NCBI RefSeq assembly: GCF_037975245.1
Contig: NC_092570.1
Location: 3,504,001 to 3,568,000, forward strand
Source: Apostichopus japonicus
Lineage: Eukaryota; Echinodermata; Holothuroidea; Aspidochirotida; Stichopodidae
Length of the DNA: 64,000 bases
Direction: 5' to 3'
The first letter of the stretch is position 1; every line of letters begins with the position of its first letter. The notes beneath the pieces are model-generated. The model was not told where the DNA came from. It worked only from the letters and a program-made list of their open reading frames with translations, and did not search any database. Shown here piece after piece: positions 1-12,600 of this stretch. Both the position numbers and the translations under genes were made by a program.

Positions 1-2040
1 AGTCACAGCTGACTGCAGTATGAGAACAGTACAGTAACATTAGCGGTATGCAGTGTACAATACATGTATTGATGTGTGTTATGTAAAATATGAGAAATAC
101 TGTGTTGGGGTAGTGCTAGTTTTTGTCTCGGTATTTCTAAATTAATGGTTGAGTACCCCTGATAGAGTGTGCGGTCTGTTCCTAACAGGTTATTCAGTTA
201 ACTGCACCTTGTTCCAGCCACCTGAGTGGCACACAGTATTTTCTTTCGCAAGTTATTGATAGCTAGTTTTGATATAAAAAGAACAGTGTTGTGTCTTTCA
301 ATATTAATAAAACTCTGTTGGAGAAGGGCTAGTTTTTTTTCTATATTTCTGTATTAATGGTTGAGTACCCCTGATAGAGTGTGCGGTCTCTTCCGAACAG
401 GTCATTCAGTATACCGCACCTTGTTCCATCCACTTGAATGGCACACAGTACCTTCTTTTGCAAGAAATTGGTAGCTAGTTTTGATATGAAAAGAACAGTG
501 TTGTGTCTTACTGTATGAAGGAATATCTCTGTTGGAGAAGGGCAAGTTTTTTTCGCTGTATTTCTGTATTAATGGATGAGTACCCCTGATAGAATGTGCG
601 GTCTGTTCCTAACAGGTTATTCAGTTAACTGGACCTTGTTCCATCCACTTGAATGGCACACAGTACCTTCTTTCGCAAGAAATTGGTAGCTAGTTTTGAT
701 ATAAAAAGAACAGTGTTGTGTCTTAATACATTAAGAATATTCTGTCAGAGGGGGCTATTTTTTGTCTCTTTATTTCTGTATTAATGGTTGAGTACCCCTG
801 ATAGAGTGTGTGGTCTGTTCCTAACAGGTCATTCAGAAAACCGCACCTTGTTCCATCCACTTGAATGGCACACAGTACCTTCTCTTGCAAGAAATTGGTG
901 GCTAGTTTTGATATGAAAAGAACAGTGTTGTGTCTTACTGTATGTCGAAAAACTCTCTGTTGGAGAAGGGCTAGTTTTTGTCTCTTTATTTCTGTATTAA
1001 TGGTTGAGTACCCCTGATTGAGTGTGCGGTCTGTTCCTGACAGGTTATTTAGATAACTGGACCTTGTTCCAGCCACTTGAGTGGCACACACTGCCACACA
1101 GTACCTTCTTTCGCACGAAATTTGTAGCCAGTTTTGATATGAAAAGAACAGTATTGTGTCTTACTATATTAAGAAAATTATGTTTGAGAATGGCTAGTTT
1201 TTGTCTCTATTTTTCTGTATTAATGGTTGAGTACCCCTGATAGAGTGTGCGGTCTGTTCCTAACAGGTCACTTAGTTAACCGCACCGCATATATCTGTAT
1301 TAATGTTTGAGTACTCCTGATTGAGTGTGCGGTCTGTTCCTGACAGGTCATTTAGTTAACCGCACCTTTTTCCAGCCACCTGAGTGGCACACAATATTTC
1401 TTTCGCAAGAAATTGGTAGCTAGATTTGATATGAAAAGAACAGTGTTGTGTCTTACTATATTAAGAAAATTCTGTTGGAGAAGGGCTAGTTTTTGTCTCT
1501 GTATTTCTGTATTAATGGTTAAGTACCCCTGATAGAGTGTGCGGTCTGTTCCTAAGCAGTGATTCAGTTAACTGCACCTTGTTCCAGCCACTTGAATGGC
1601 ACACAGTACCTTTTTGCAAGAAATCTTTTTGCAAGAAATCTGTGGCTAGTTTTGATATGAAAAGAACAGTGTTGTGGCTTAAAGAAAACTTTCTTGGAAA
1701 AGGGCTAGTTTTTGTCTCTTTATTTCTGTATGAATGGTTGAGTACCCCTGATAGAGTGTGCGGTCTGTTCCTAAGCAGTGATTCAGTTAACTGCACCTTG
1801 TTCCAGCCACTTGAATGGCACACAGTACCTTTTTTCAAGAAATCTTTTTGCAAGAAATTTGTGGCTAGTTTTGATATGAAAAGAACAGTGTTGTGGCTTA
1901 AAGAAAACTTTCTTGGAAAAGGGCTAGTTTTTGTCTCTTTATTTCTGTATGAATGGTTGAGTACCCCTGTAAAGTGGGTGGTCTGTTCCTAAGCAGTGAT
2001 TCAGTTAACTGCACCTTGTTCCATCCACTTGATTTCTGTT
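1..2040. repeat. Satellite block 1, ~212-223 bp tandem units
   Basis: Tandem copies of one unit recur. The landmark GAGTACCCCTGAT, or a one-base variant, starts at 151, 363, 578, 790, 1006, 1229, 1309, 1521, 1740 and 1959, giving spacings of about 212-223 bp and one short 80-bp unit. Each unit also holds the landmarks GTGCGGTCTGTTCCTAACAG, TTGATATGAAAAGAACAGTG and TTTCTGTATTAATGG. Bases 1-110 are a header segment that recurs near 3781 and 6129. The last units (1521, 1740) are both 219 bp and nearly identical, so local homogenisation is recent. No conserved protein frame runs through the units. I treat the block as non-coding. Confidence 0.9.
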
Positions 2041-2940
2041 GTTAGTTGACTGCAAACTTTACCTGTTCTGATGCTTCCTTGCAAGTGAATTTGAACGACC
2101 AACGAAATAAACTATGTAGCCAAGTAGTTGCCGAACCAATGAACCACCTTTTTGATGTCTTGAAAAAGTGCACTTTTTCAGCTGATCCACTCCAACTGCT
2201 GGAATAATATTGCTGGCATTTGATTTTCTAGAAGCAGACAATGGATTGTAGATTGATCACACCCTAAAGTGGGAAAGAATGGGAGGGGTAGGGGGTGAGG
2301 TGAGGAGGGGTAGAAAGGGTATCTGTCGGTAACTGAACTTCAAACGTTTGGCAGCAAAACCAACTTTTGGCCATCATCAACGATACCCAGAGAGGCAGAC
2401 CATTTGATCTTAGAGGTTTTATCTGACACTGAGACCTCTGCTTCTTTTCAACCAATGTCCTGGACACAAGATAAACTGCAGGGTGTGATAAAGCTGATCT
2501 GTTGTCTGTTTCTAGAAAATAAAAACCTCAGAAATTCTCGATGGTCAGTAAGGTTCTGACAGTGGAATTTCTGTTGTTATGTTAGGCACTCGGGTGAGGG
2601 CCCCACCACACAAGGTGTTCAGATTGACAGTTTAATTTCTGTCGGTGTATTGGAATTTTGAAACAGGTATATACAGTAAGGGCACAACCACACACAAGAT
2701 GTTCGGTTCCCCATACATGCTCAGAGGAGGATGCTGTCGAGATGTTAGTTGAACCATGCATGATACCAGTTCTAGCTCGCCCATTGGATCACATGTATTG
2801 CCAGTTGAAAGCAGATAAGTTTCTGCAGTTTTTACATTTGTTTACTTTGTATATAACGTGTGTCGCTTGGGAACTAGTCTTTCAATTTTGTTCCCTAGAC
2901 TTCTGTAATCCAAATATTCTCACACCTTTGGATTTTACAT
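2041..2940. other. Unique sequence between satellite block and spacer
   Basis: I see no supported gene. The stretch contains a G-rich patch near 2280-2310. Short open frames on both strands show no recognisable domain and no convincing splice context. Confidence 0.4.
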
Positions 2941-3780
2941 TATAAAATAATCTTTGGTATCGGTGGTGTCATTACTTGAAACTACTTTATGTGGATGAAC
3001 CCGACAGACATTTGTTTAGGGAATTCCAGATATTCATCGTGTGGGACCATTACCAAAGGAATACATCTATTTTGAGTATGCCAGGGTTTGACTGTTGGGA
3101 CTTGGTCCTCGTTGGCCAAGTATGAAGTATCTAGGCTTAGTTTCTGAAAAAAGAAACTAAAAGTATGAATGTTAGTTTTGATCTTAGATCAAACTAGATT
3201 TATTGGTTTCTGTCCTCTTGCTTAAATTTAAGCAAAGCTTCATCAGTGGGAATCTTATTTTTGGTAGGCTAGAGTTATTGACAGTTAATTTGGGTATATT
3301 TGTACTTTATGATCACAATTTCTTACTTTCAAAGAGGGTGGATGGGAAGGGGGAAGGGGAGGGGGAAGGGGGGGAATGAGTTATACTCAACATTTCATGT
3401 ACATTCTTGAGAACTGAATTATTCTTCAAATTTGTGTTTAAGATAAATTTGTGCTGTTATAAAATAAAAATGATCAGTTGATTAATAACAAATGACTGGA
3501 AAGATGATTGGAGTACAGTCAATGCTCATGTCCTATTGGTTTAGCATTTTGAAGTTTTCATTCAAATGCTGTAGTAAAGTAGTTGTACATAGTCAATGGT
3601 GGCAGCTATCAATATTAGCTGTAAACATGTCTTTGAGCATGACCTTCACATCAGAGGCTTCTAAAAAGTGACTCATAGGTTGGGGGACGGGGATCCCCAG
3701 AAATAAATGGTGGCGCTATACTGTATCACCATCAGTTAATGCCTTAAGCACTGGCTCAAACATGGCCACTGGTTCCTAGT
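2941..3780. repeat. Higher-order repeat spacer, copy A
   Basis: This ~0.83 kb segment is closely similar to 5317-6128. Shared landmarks are ACTTGAAACTACTTTATGTG, a GGGAAGGGG-type purine run, GATCAGTTGATTAATAACAA and AATAAATGGTGGCGCTATAC. Each copy is followed by the same header and another block of satellite units, so the locus has a higher-order period of about 2.35 kb. I see no coding content. Confidence 0.88.
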
Positions 3781-5316
3781 AACAGCTTACTGCAGTATGA
3801 GAACAGTACAGTAACATTAGCTGTATGCAGTGTACAGTACACATGTTGTGTGTTATGTAAAATATGAAAATAGTGTGTTGGGGTAGGGATAGTTTTTTCC
3901 CCTGTACTTCTGTATTAATGAATGAGTACCCCTGATAGAGTGTGCGGTCTGTTCCTAACAGGTGATTCAGTTAACCGCACCTTGTTCCAGCCACTTGAGT
4001 GGCACACAGTCCCTGCTTTTCGCAAGAAATTTGTGGCTAGTTTTGATATCAAAAGAACAGTGTTGTGTCTTTAAGAAAACTCTCTGTTTGAGAAGGGCAA
4101 GTTTTTGTCTCATTTCTGTTTTAATGGTTGAGTACCCCTGATAGAGTGTGCGGTCTGTTCCTAACAGGTTATTCAGTTAACTGGACCTTGTTCCATGAAC
4201 TTGAATGGCACACAGTACCTTCTTTCACAAGAAATTTGTGGCTAATTTTGATATCGAAATAACGGTGTTGTGTCTTTGAGAAAACTCTCTGTTTGAGAAG
4301 GGCTAGTTTTTGTCTCATAATTTCTGTTTTAATGGTTGAGTACCCCTGATAGAGTGTGCGGTCTGCGGTCTGTTTCTTACTGGTCATTGAGTTAACGCCA
4401 CCTTGTTCCAGCCACTTATTCCAGCCACTTGAGTTTTGAGAGCAAAAGAACGGTGTTGTGTCTTACTATATGAAGAAAACTCTCTGTTGTAGAAGGGCTA
4501 GTTTTTGTCTCTTTATTTCTGTATTAATGGTTGAGTACCCCTGATAGAGTGTGCGGTCTGTTCCTAACAGGTCATTCAGTTAACCGCACCTTGTTCCAGC
4601 CACTTGTTCCAGCCACTTGACTTGAGGTTTGAGAGCAAAAGAACGGTGTTGTGTCTTACTATATGAAGAAAACTCTCTGTTGTAGAAGGGCTAGTTTTTG
4701 TCTCTTTATTTCTGTATTAATGGTTGAGTACCCCTGATAGAGTGTGCGGTCTGTTCCTAACAGGTCATTCAGTTAACCGCACCTTGTTCCAGCCACTTGT
4801 TCCAGCCACTTGAGTTTTGAGAGCAAAAGAACGGTGTTGTGTCTTACTATATGAAGAAAACTCTCTGTTGTAGAAGGGCTAGTTTTTGTCTCTTTATTTC
4901 TGTATTAATGGTTGAGTACCCCTGATAGAGTGTGCGGTCTGTTCCTAACAGGTCATTCAGTTAACCGCACCGTGTTCCATCCACTTGTGTGACACACAGT
5001 ACTTTCTTTTGCAAGAAATTTGTGTTTAGTTTTGATATGAAAATAACAGTGTTGTGTCTTGCTATATTAAGAAAACTCTCTGCTGTAGAAGGGCTAGTTT
5101 TTGTCTCTTTATTTCTGTATTAATGGTTGAGTACCCCTGATAGAGTGTGCGGTCTGTTCCTAACAGGTCATTCAGTTAACCGCACCTTGTTCCATCCACT
5201 TGTGTGACACACAGTACTTTCTTTTGCAAGAAATTTGTGTTTAGTTTTTGATATGAAATTAACAGTGTTGTGTCTTACTATATGAAAAAAACTCTCTGTT
5301 GGAACAGGTCTAGTTT
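3781..5316. repeat. Satellite block 2 (header plus ~190-215 bp units)
   Basis: The block opens with the same header as position 1 (AGTAACAGCTTACTGCAGTATG) and then carries about seven tandem units with the block 1 landmarks. Several units here share a local duplication, TTCCAGCCACTTGTTCCAGCC, absent from block 1. They were therefore amplified after that duplication arose. Confidence 0.9.
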
Positions 5317-6128
5317 TAATCTTTGGTATTGGTGGTGCCATTACTTGAAACTACTTTATGTGGATGAACCCGACAGACATTTGTTTAGGAAATTCTGGAT
5401 ATTCATCGTGTGGGACCGTTACCGAAGGAATACAGCATACAATTTTGACTGTTGGGACTTGGTCCTCGTTTGCCAAGTATGAAGTATCTAGGCTTAGTTT
5501 TTGAAAAAAAGTTAAAAAGTATGAATGTTAGTTTGGATCTTAGATCAAGCTAGATTTATTGGTTTCTGTCCTCTTGCTTAAAGTTAAGCAGAGCTTCATC
5601 AGTGGGAATCTTATATTTGGTAGGCTAGAGTTATTGACAGTTACTTTGGGTATTTTTGTACTTTATGATCAAGTTTCCTTACTTTCAAAAAGGTTGGATA
5701 GGAAGGGGAAGGGGAGGGGGGGGGTGTGAGTTATACTCAGCATTTCATGTACATTCTTGAGAACTGAATTATTCTTCAAATTTGTGTTTAAGATAAATTT
5801 GTGCTATTTTAAATAAAAATGATCAGTTGATTAATAACAAATGACTGGAAAGATGATTGGAGTATAGTACTGTAAATGTTCATGTGCTATTGGTTTAGCA
5901 TTTTTAAGTTTTCAAAAATGCTGTAGTAAAGTAGTTGTACATAGTCAATGGTGGCAGCTATCAATATTAGCAGTAAACATGTCTTTCAGCATGACCTTCA
6001 CATCAGAGGCTTCTAAAAAGTGACTCATAGGTTGGGGGATGGGGATCCCCAGAAATAAATGGTGGCGCTATACTGTATCACCATCAGTTAATGCCTTAAG
6101 CACTGGCTCAAACATGGCCACTGGTTCC
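5317..6128. repeat. Higher-order repeat spacer, copy B
   Basis: Near-duplicate of 2941-3780 in the same order and orientation, including the purine run (5700-5725) and the GGTGGCGCTATACTGTATC segment. The two copies differ by small indels and scattered substitutions. Confidence 0.88.
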
Positions 6129-7155
6129 TAGTAACAGCTTACTGCAGTATGATAACAGTACAGTACACATGTTGTGTGTTATGTAAAATATGAAAATAAT
6201 GTGTTGGAGAAGGGCTAGTTTTTTCCCCTGTATTTCTGTATTAATGAATGAGTACCCCTGATAGTGTGTGCGGTCTGTTCCAAACAGGTCATTGAGTTAA
6301 CTGCACATTGTTCCAGCCATGTGAGTGGCACACAGTCCCTGCTTTTCGCAAGAAATTTGTGGCTAGTTTTGATATCAAAAGAACAGTGTTGTGTCTTTAA
6401 GAAAACTCTCTGTTGGAGAAGGGCTAGTTTTTGTCTCTTTATTTCTGTATTAATGGTTGAGTACCCCTGATAGAGTGTGCGGTCTGTTCCTAACAGGTTA
6501 TTCAGTTAACTGGACCTTGTTCCATGAACTTGAATGGCACACAGTACCTTCTTTCGCAAGAAATTTGTGGCTAATTTTGATACCAAAATAACGGTGTTGT
6601 GTCTTTGAGAAAACTCTGTTTGAGAAGGGCTAGTTTTTGTCTCATTATTTCTGTATTAATGGTTGAGTACCCCTGATAGAGTGTGCGGTCTGTTCCTAAC
6701 AGGTCATTCAGTTAACTGGACCTTGTTCCAGCCACTTGAATGGCACACAGTACCTTCTTTTCGCAAGAAATTTGTGGCTAGTTTTGACATAAAAAGAACG
6801 GTGTTGTATCTTACTATATGAAGAAAACTCTCTGTTGGAGAAGGGCTAGTTTTTGTCTCTTTATTTCTGTATTAATGGTTGAGTACCCCTGATAGAGTGT
6901 GTGGTCTCTTCCTAACATATCATTCAGTTGACAGCATCTTATTTCATCCATTTGAGTGGTACTCAGTTTTTTTTTTTTCACAAGAAATTTGTGGCTAGTA
7001 TGAAAAGAACAGTGCTGTGTCTTTAAGAAAACTCTCTGTTGGAGATGGGCAAGTTTTTTGCTTGTATTCCTGTATTTATGATTGAGTACTCCTGATAGAG
7101 TGTGCGGTCTGTTCCTAACAGGTCATTTAGTTAATCACACCTTGTTCCAGCCACA
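6129..7155. repeat. Satellite block 3
   Basis: Header copy followed by about five tandem units of the same family. The array degenerates after about 6900 (altered landmarks, a poly-T run at 6966) and ends near 7155, where sequence unrelated to the unit begins. Confidence 0.88.
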
Positions 7156-8875
7156 AAAGGGTTATAAAAACCCTAGAGCACACACTCACAACTACTGTAG
7201 GCCTATGCAAAATATACTCAAACCTTGCATGAAAGAACATACATCTTTCGTTCTATTTAAAACAACCACAACTTCTTCTTGAAAAAACCAAAATGTCCTC
7301 CAATCCTACAGATCAAGACTTTATAGTAGATCATAAACATGTTGTCCGAGGAGCACACGGTCTTCATCGTAATGTTCTACGCATCTTAAATAGAAATGGA
7401 TGCCCCTGGTAACCACCGATGGTAACCACCGCCGGATCGACATGCCTCCTCGGGTTGAGAAAGAGTAAACGCTGAGAACCCTAGACAGAAATGGAGTGAA
7501 AAGTCTGAAGTTTTTTGTTTGATTCTCACTTGCAAGTCTCTGCTCTCTATCCACACGTGATACTGTTCGTGATAATAAGCCCTGACCAGAAATGGCAATC
7601 GTCGATCCAAACCAAGGCCCCCAGCAACTATGGGATCAACCATGGGATTAACTTCTTTGTGTATTTTTTTTCTTCAAAAACAAGCTATACCAATTACTGT
7701 AGCATAGATCTAGCAGTTTGGTATTAAACAAGTGTTATCCTGATACTTGCAACGTTGATGAATGGCATACATGTAACATTAGTGTGCCAGTTGTCATCAG
7801 TTGTAGGTCATAGTCAAGACTTTATTTGTAAAGCATTTGGTGTGATCAGTGACAGTTTCCTCATCTATAGATCTATGTCTGAAAGTTTATACTTAAAGAG
7901 CTACTGCCGATACTGCGTCGTTAATTCTGGCGAAATAGTTCTTTGTTACAGTAAATTCACACATGCAGCGGTACCAGTGTGTGTCGCACGAACAGAGACT
8001 TCTCATTGCACTGTCAGCTGGCCCAGTTTCTTGTACTGTAGAATCAGCGAACCTTACCTTCATAGAGGCCTCTGGTGGTAAAAGGATATTAAATGCTTTG
8101 TTAATGTCATCTCATTTTGATAAGCCACAGTACCAGTCGGTTAATTTCCCTGCCACTAGTAAGTCTGTACCCCACTGCGGTATGTCCATTAGACGTGAAG
8201 AGTTCTTCTTCAGCAGCTTGAGGTTTATTGCGGCAGATACAGGCAATTACGACAGTAAGTGGTCTTATTACACTTAGATACATACTCAACACAGCGACCC
8301 TTTCGCCACAATGAATCATTGGCAATTAGAATATTGCCAAAACACAGCGTATCAAATTATAGTTGGTCATTTCCATTTGAGGGCTTCCAAGAGAGGGAAA
8401 TAAGAAAAGGTTCGGTCTGCAGTGGTGGACGAAATAAATATTACCGAAATCGTCGCCATGTGTTTATTGAAGTGGACATATTGGTAATGGAATTGGTTGG
8501 AGTTCTCACAATTGGATGACTCAAGCAGTTTTGGTGCTGAAAGTTGTAATTGAACTCTCCTGCTTGCTGTACATAGGAAATGAATGAAAAGCTTTCATTG
8601 ACTGATATTAGTTTTATCTTGTTTTGGGTGGTTTTGAAAAAGCATGACCTGATAGAAAGATATTGTGATGAAAAAGGCCTTTAAAACTTCAAGGGTTTGG
8701 GATTTGGATCGTTTAATAACTGGTCTTCTTCAGACAGAGAAGGTCATCGCTGAACTGTTTTCTTGTTGATATGACTTGATATCAGTTGAAAGACAGATCT
8801 ACTTCCCAAGTACAGTAAGAGGATGGAGACTTTGAAGTGTACAAAGTGACTACAGCTTATTCTGGCTTCATCTTG
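7156..8875. other. No supported gene
   Basis: Short open frames occur on both strands, for example near 7386-7643 and 7755-8081. None shows a recognisable domain, a coherent splice model or a repeated family. I see nothing I can name. Confidence 0.4.
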
Positions 8876-9606
8876 TAGAGTAATCACTATGTAGTGAAAT
8901 CACTTGTAGAGACCTCGCATTGTAGAAAAATCTCTTTGCAAGTTTGCAGTGAAATAAATATGTAGAGAAGTCACTAGTAGAGAAATCAATATGTAGAGAA
9001 ATCATTTTGTAGAGAAATCACTTTGTAGAGAAATCACTTTGTAGAGACATCACTACAGTATGTAGAGACATCACTTTGTAGAGAAATCACTATGTAGAGA
9101 AATCACTATGTAGAGACATCACTTTGTAGAGAAATCAATATGTAGAGAAATTACTTTGTAGAGAAATCACTTTGTAGAGACATCACTACAGTATGTAGAG
9201 ACATCACTTTGTAGAGAAATCAATATGTAGAGAAATCACTATGTAGAGACATCACTTTGTAGAGAAATCAATATGTAGAGAAATTACTTTGTAGAGAAAT
9301 CACTATGTAGAGAAATCAATATGTAGAGACATCACTTTGTAGAGAAATTACTTTGTGGAGAAATCACTATGTAGAGAAATCACTTTGTAGAGACATCACT
9401 TTGTAGAGAAATCAATATGTAGAGAAATCACTTTGTAGAGACATCACTATGTAGAGACATCACTTTGTAGAGACATCACTTTGTAGAGAAATCAATATGT
9501 AGAGAAATCACTTTGTAGAGACTACAATATGTAGAGACATCACTTTGTAGAGAAATCAATTGGTAGAGAAATTCACTATGTAGAGAAATCAATTTGTAGA
9601 GAAATT
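8876..9606. repeat. Minisatellite, 16-bp unit TAGAGAAATCACTTTG
   Basis: About 44 tandem copies of a 16-bp unit related to TAGAGAAATCACTTTG. Variants are AATCAATATG, AATCACTATG and ACATCACTTTG, with occasional insertion of ACAGTA. Short runs of the same variant order recur, so the array grew by block duplication. It ends near 9606. Confidence 0.93.
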
Positions 9607-12600
9607 TCTTCAAATATTACATGCATTCCAGTTGGTTACTTGGGGTATACAGAATAATTTATATATCAGTACTACTGTATATTATCACAGCTCCATGTCA
9701 GAGAGACTTGACAATAATACAGGCTAATTAATTTTCCTTGGTTTTCATCTAAGAATGGCTTGTCAGTGCTACAGTAGCTTGTCACATATTCTCAACATAC
9801 ATACCTGTACCTCTCTTTTCTTTACATAGCATTTAATTTTGAATTCATCGGTGCTGAATTAATTGAAGGTCTAATCCCTGTATAGATACACTACTATATT
9901 CCGTCATCAGTATACAGTAGTTAGGGGAAATCTCTCTCTTTTTTAACAGTTCATGAAATATATGCGTATACCACTTTATAACTGCTAATTTGCATAGCGC
10001 AATATCCTTTCTTCACAAAGTAGTCATAAATTATTCAATTAAATCCACTGGTAAATTTATTTTGTAGAGATGCCTAGCAGAATATCCCGCCTGAAGCCAC
10101 CCAAGCTGAAATTAAAATGAATATTTGGTCTCCGCTTGGAGGAACACTCGAGTAAATCCGTGTCGAAACAGTTGGTTGATTTCTGCCAGGTACTGAATAT
10201 CTTTTAAGGCCGACAACATTAGGAGAACTTGTCGGGATTAACACTGGAACAGGGGGTGCCAAGGAGGCTTTCATTTTCCTCCAGGCATTTGGTAGTGATT
10301 GTTCTTAATTGAGTTATTTTCTCATTGGTGGTGTCGGAAGAGCAAATGACTCATTTGCAGAGAGAATTAGCGATTTCTTTATTGTCTGCTGAGGACTTTG
10401 CGATCTGGCACTTGATTAACAGTTTGATATGTCGTGTGTCAGATGCCCACTAGCCAAGCTACAGTACTGTAGCTCTGTGTTTATTGAAGAATAATATGTA
10501 AAAAGAAAGGCGTCATCGTGAAAAAGCGATGGACACTTCTTTGGCATTATGTTACTGTAAAAAACAACGAAGCAATCCTCATTGCGTGAGTAATATTAAT
10601 AACTGTAGAATGATGAGAGCTTTATTGACCCAAAGATTGTCGTTAAGCTGTTAAAAGAGACAACAAAATACTGTGGCTCATTGAAGTTATTTAGCAAACT
10701 TGTCAGAAATCTGGAAATGATCTATAACTTCAGGAATATTTGCAGGTGTTTGAAGATTGCATGGACAACTGACATCCAGAAAATGACTTGAGACCTGAAA
10801 TGCGACGGTCTGTTTGCCATTTTTCATTTTTTAATTGGTGAGAAATATTCCCTGCTAATTTTTGTTTCTCTTCTTCTTTTATCTGACAGATTAAACTTGT
10901 TCAGCAGGTGGAAGGTTTACCAGACACTGAAACATGGACTGCCACTTGTTTATTGATGCCCAGGTCGTTGCTAACAAGTCAGTTCAACTCAACTGTTGGC
11001 TTAAAGTCAGGATGATCATCCAACATGAAGTTATACGTGAACCGATCTACGGGCTTCTGTCTTCCCCAGGCATAGCAAATTAGGACCAACCAGAATCCCC
11101 GGCCCTAATTCCTGGTGGCGGTGACCTTTTCTTGTGCACGGCAAGACTGGAGTTACAGTGTAAACAAGATGCATGATGGTGAGCTGGTTTTACTTTTATT
11201 AAAATTACAAAATTACAACTACAGTACCGTAGGTTGTTAGTTTTCAGATGAAAATCCCTTGTCCTCTTGGGTTTGCCTCATGAAATGTTTTGATGTGTAA
11301 AATGGTGGACTTTCGGTTCTTCTGTGACATGTGCGAGCAACTTGCAAATGAGTAGAAAAGAAGGGGAGGGCGTATGTTTTGTGTGCAGTTGGGGATGGAT
11401 TGATTCATGTTTTATATAGAATGGAACATCTTGTGTCAAGGGTTCTTTCCTTGGAGTGAGTTTACAAACATATTCTCTAATAAACCTCATCTGCTATTGT
11501 ACCAAGAAAAAAAGTGTGGCAAAAGTTAGTCAGAAGAAAAATGTATTTTAACAGAATCCTTTTAAAGCGTTATGCCTAATGACACACTAATCTACACTTG
11601 TTGCCCTTCTATATCTAGGGTGGACTTTGGGTTCCTTGCACACGTGTTTCAAACGGAAATATTAAAAGGAACAAATATTAGGACTGTGTGCCATATGGTT
11701 GTAGAACTCATGTAATCATTTATTTGGCATGTGATACGATGAAACACCTTGGTTTAATTTGGTTGCTGTATGTTACAATCTCTTTGGCAGTAAATTACAC
11801 CTTCTGTCCTTCCAATTCTGAGAACCAGACGATGATTGACGGAGGATTCCGAGATGCAGAGTGTTGGGAGGCAGAGAGAATCTAGTGATGATGATAAATC
11901 TAAATCCAGAAGAAGATGGACAATAGAGGCCGTGAAACTCTTCTGAGACGGTATGCCACACTTTTGTGTACTACGATTGCATGCTGAATGGGGCTTTGGG
12001 GCCTTTCAACAGAGAGTACTGTCATAGCAGTTCTACCTGGGTTACATTTCATATGGATTCTATAACAATATTCTTCTCGGAAACTTTCTAAAAACCACAT
12101 TTTTGATGAATTTTTTAAGTATCGTGACATAACAACCCTGTGTATAGAAATAGTTTTAATCCACCTGCTCAGATTTATGCGTGGTTTTCATTAGAGACGA
12201 ATCGTTTGATTCTGGCAAAAAGAAAGAAGCTAAACAGGGTCAGCATTTTTTTTTACTTTTGTTTTACACTTACTTGAGCTTTAAGCGATAAAAAACAAAT
12301 TAATAACTTCCAGTATTGGTCAAATCCTTTAATAATATTGAATGAATTATCACTAGTGATGTATATACTATCTAATGAATAAGTCAGATAACGGTGCAAG
12401 ATTGATAATTAGATTGTCTTTCCTTGATGATTGACATAATTTTAGATAATTAGTTGTTTGTGATTGAAAATTGATCACTTCCTTAAAGTCTCCTAAAACG
12501 GTGAACGGTGTATGGATAAACGGCAGTCTCCAGGGCATCAAAATTTGTCTGGCAAATAAGCAGTGCTGGGAAACTTCATTAAAATTAATTTGTCCGTCCC

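Noticed and set aside
723-1992. Repeated open frames on both strands in the satellite
   Set aside because: They follow from unit lengths divisible by three in a few copies and are not conserved across the array.
8876-9606. CRISPR-like array
   Set aside because: The units are contiguous with no unique spacers, and the surrounding genome is animal.
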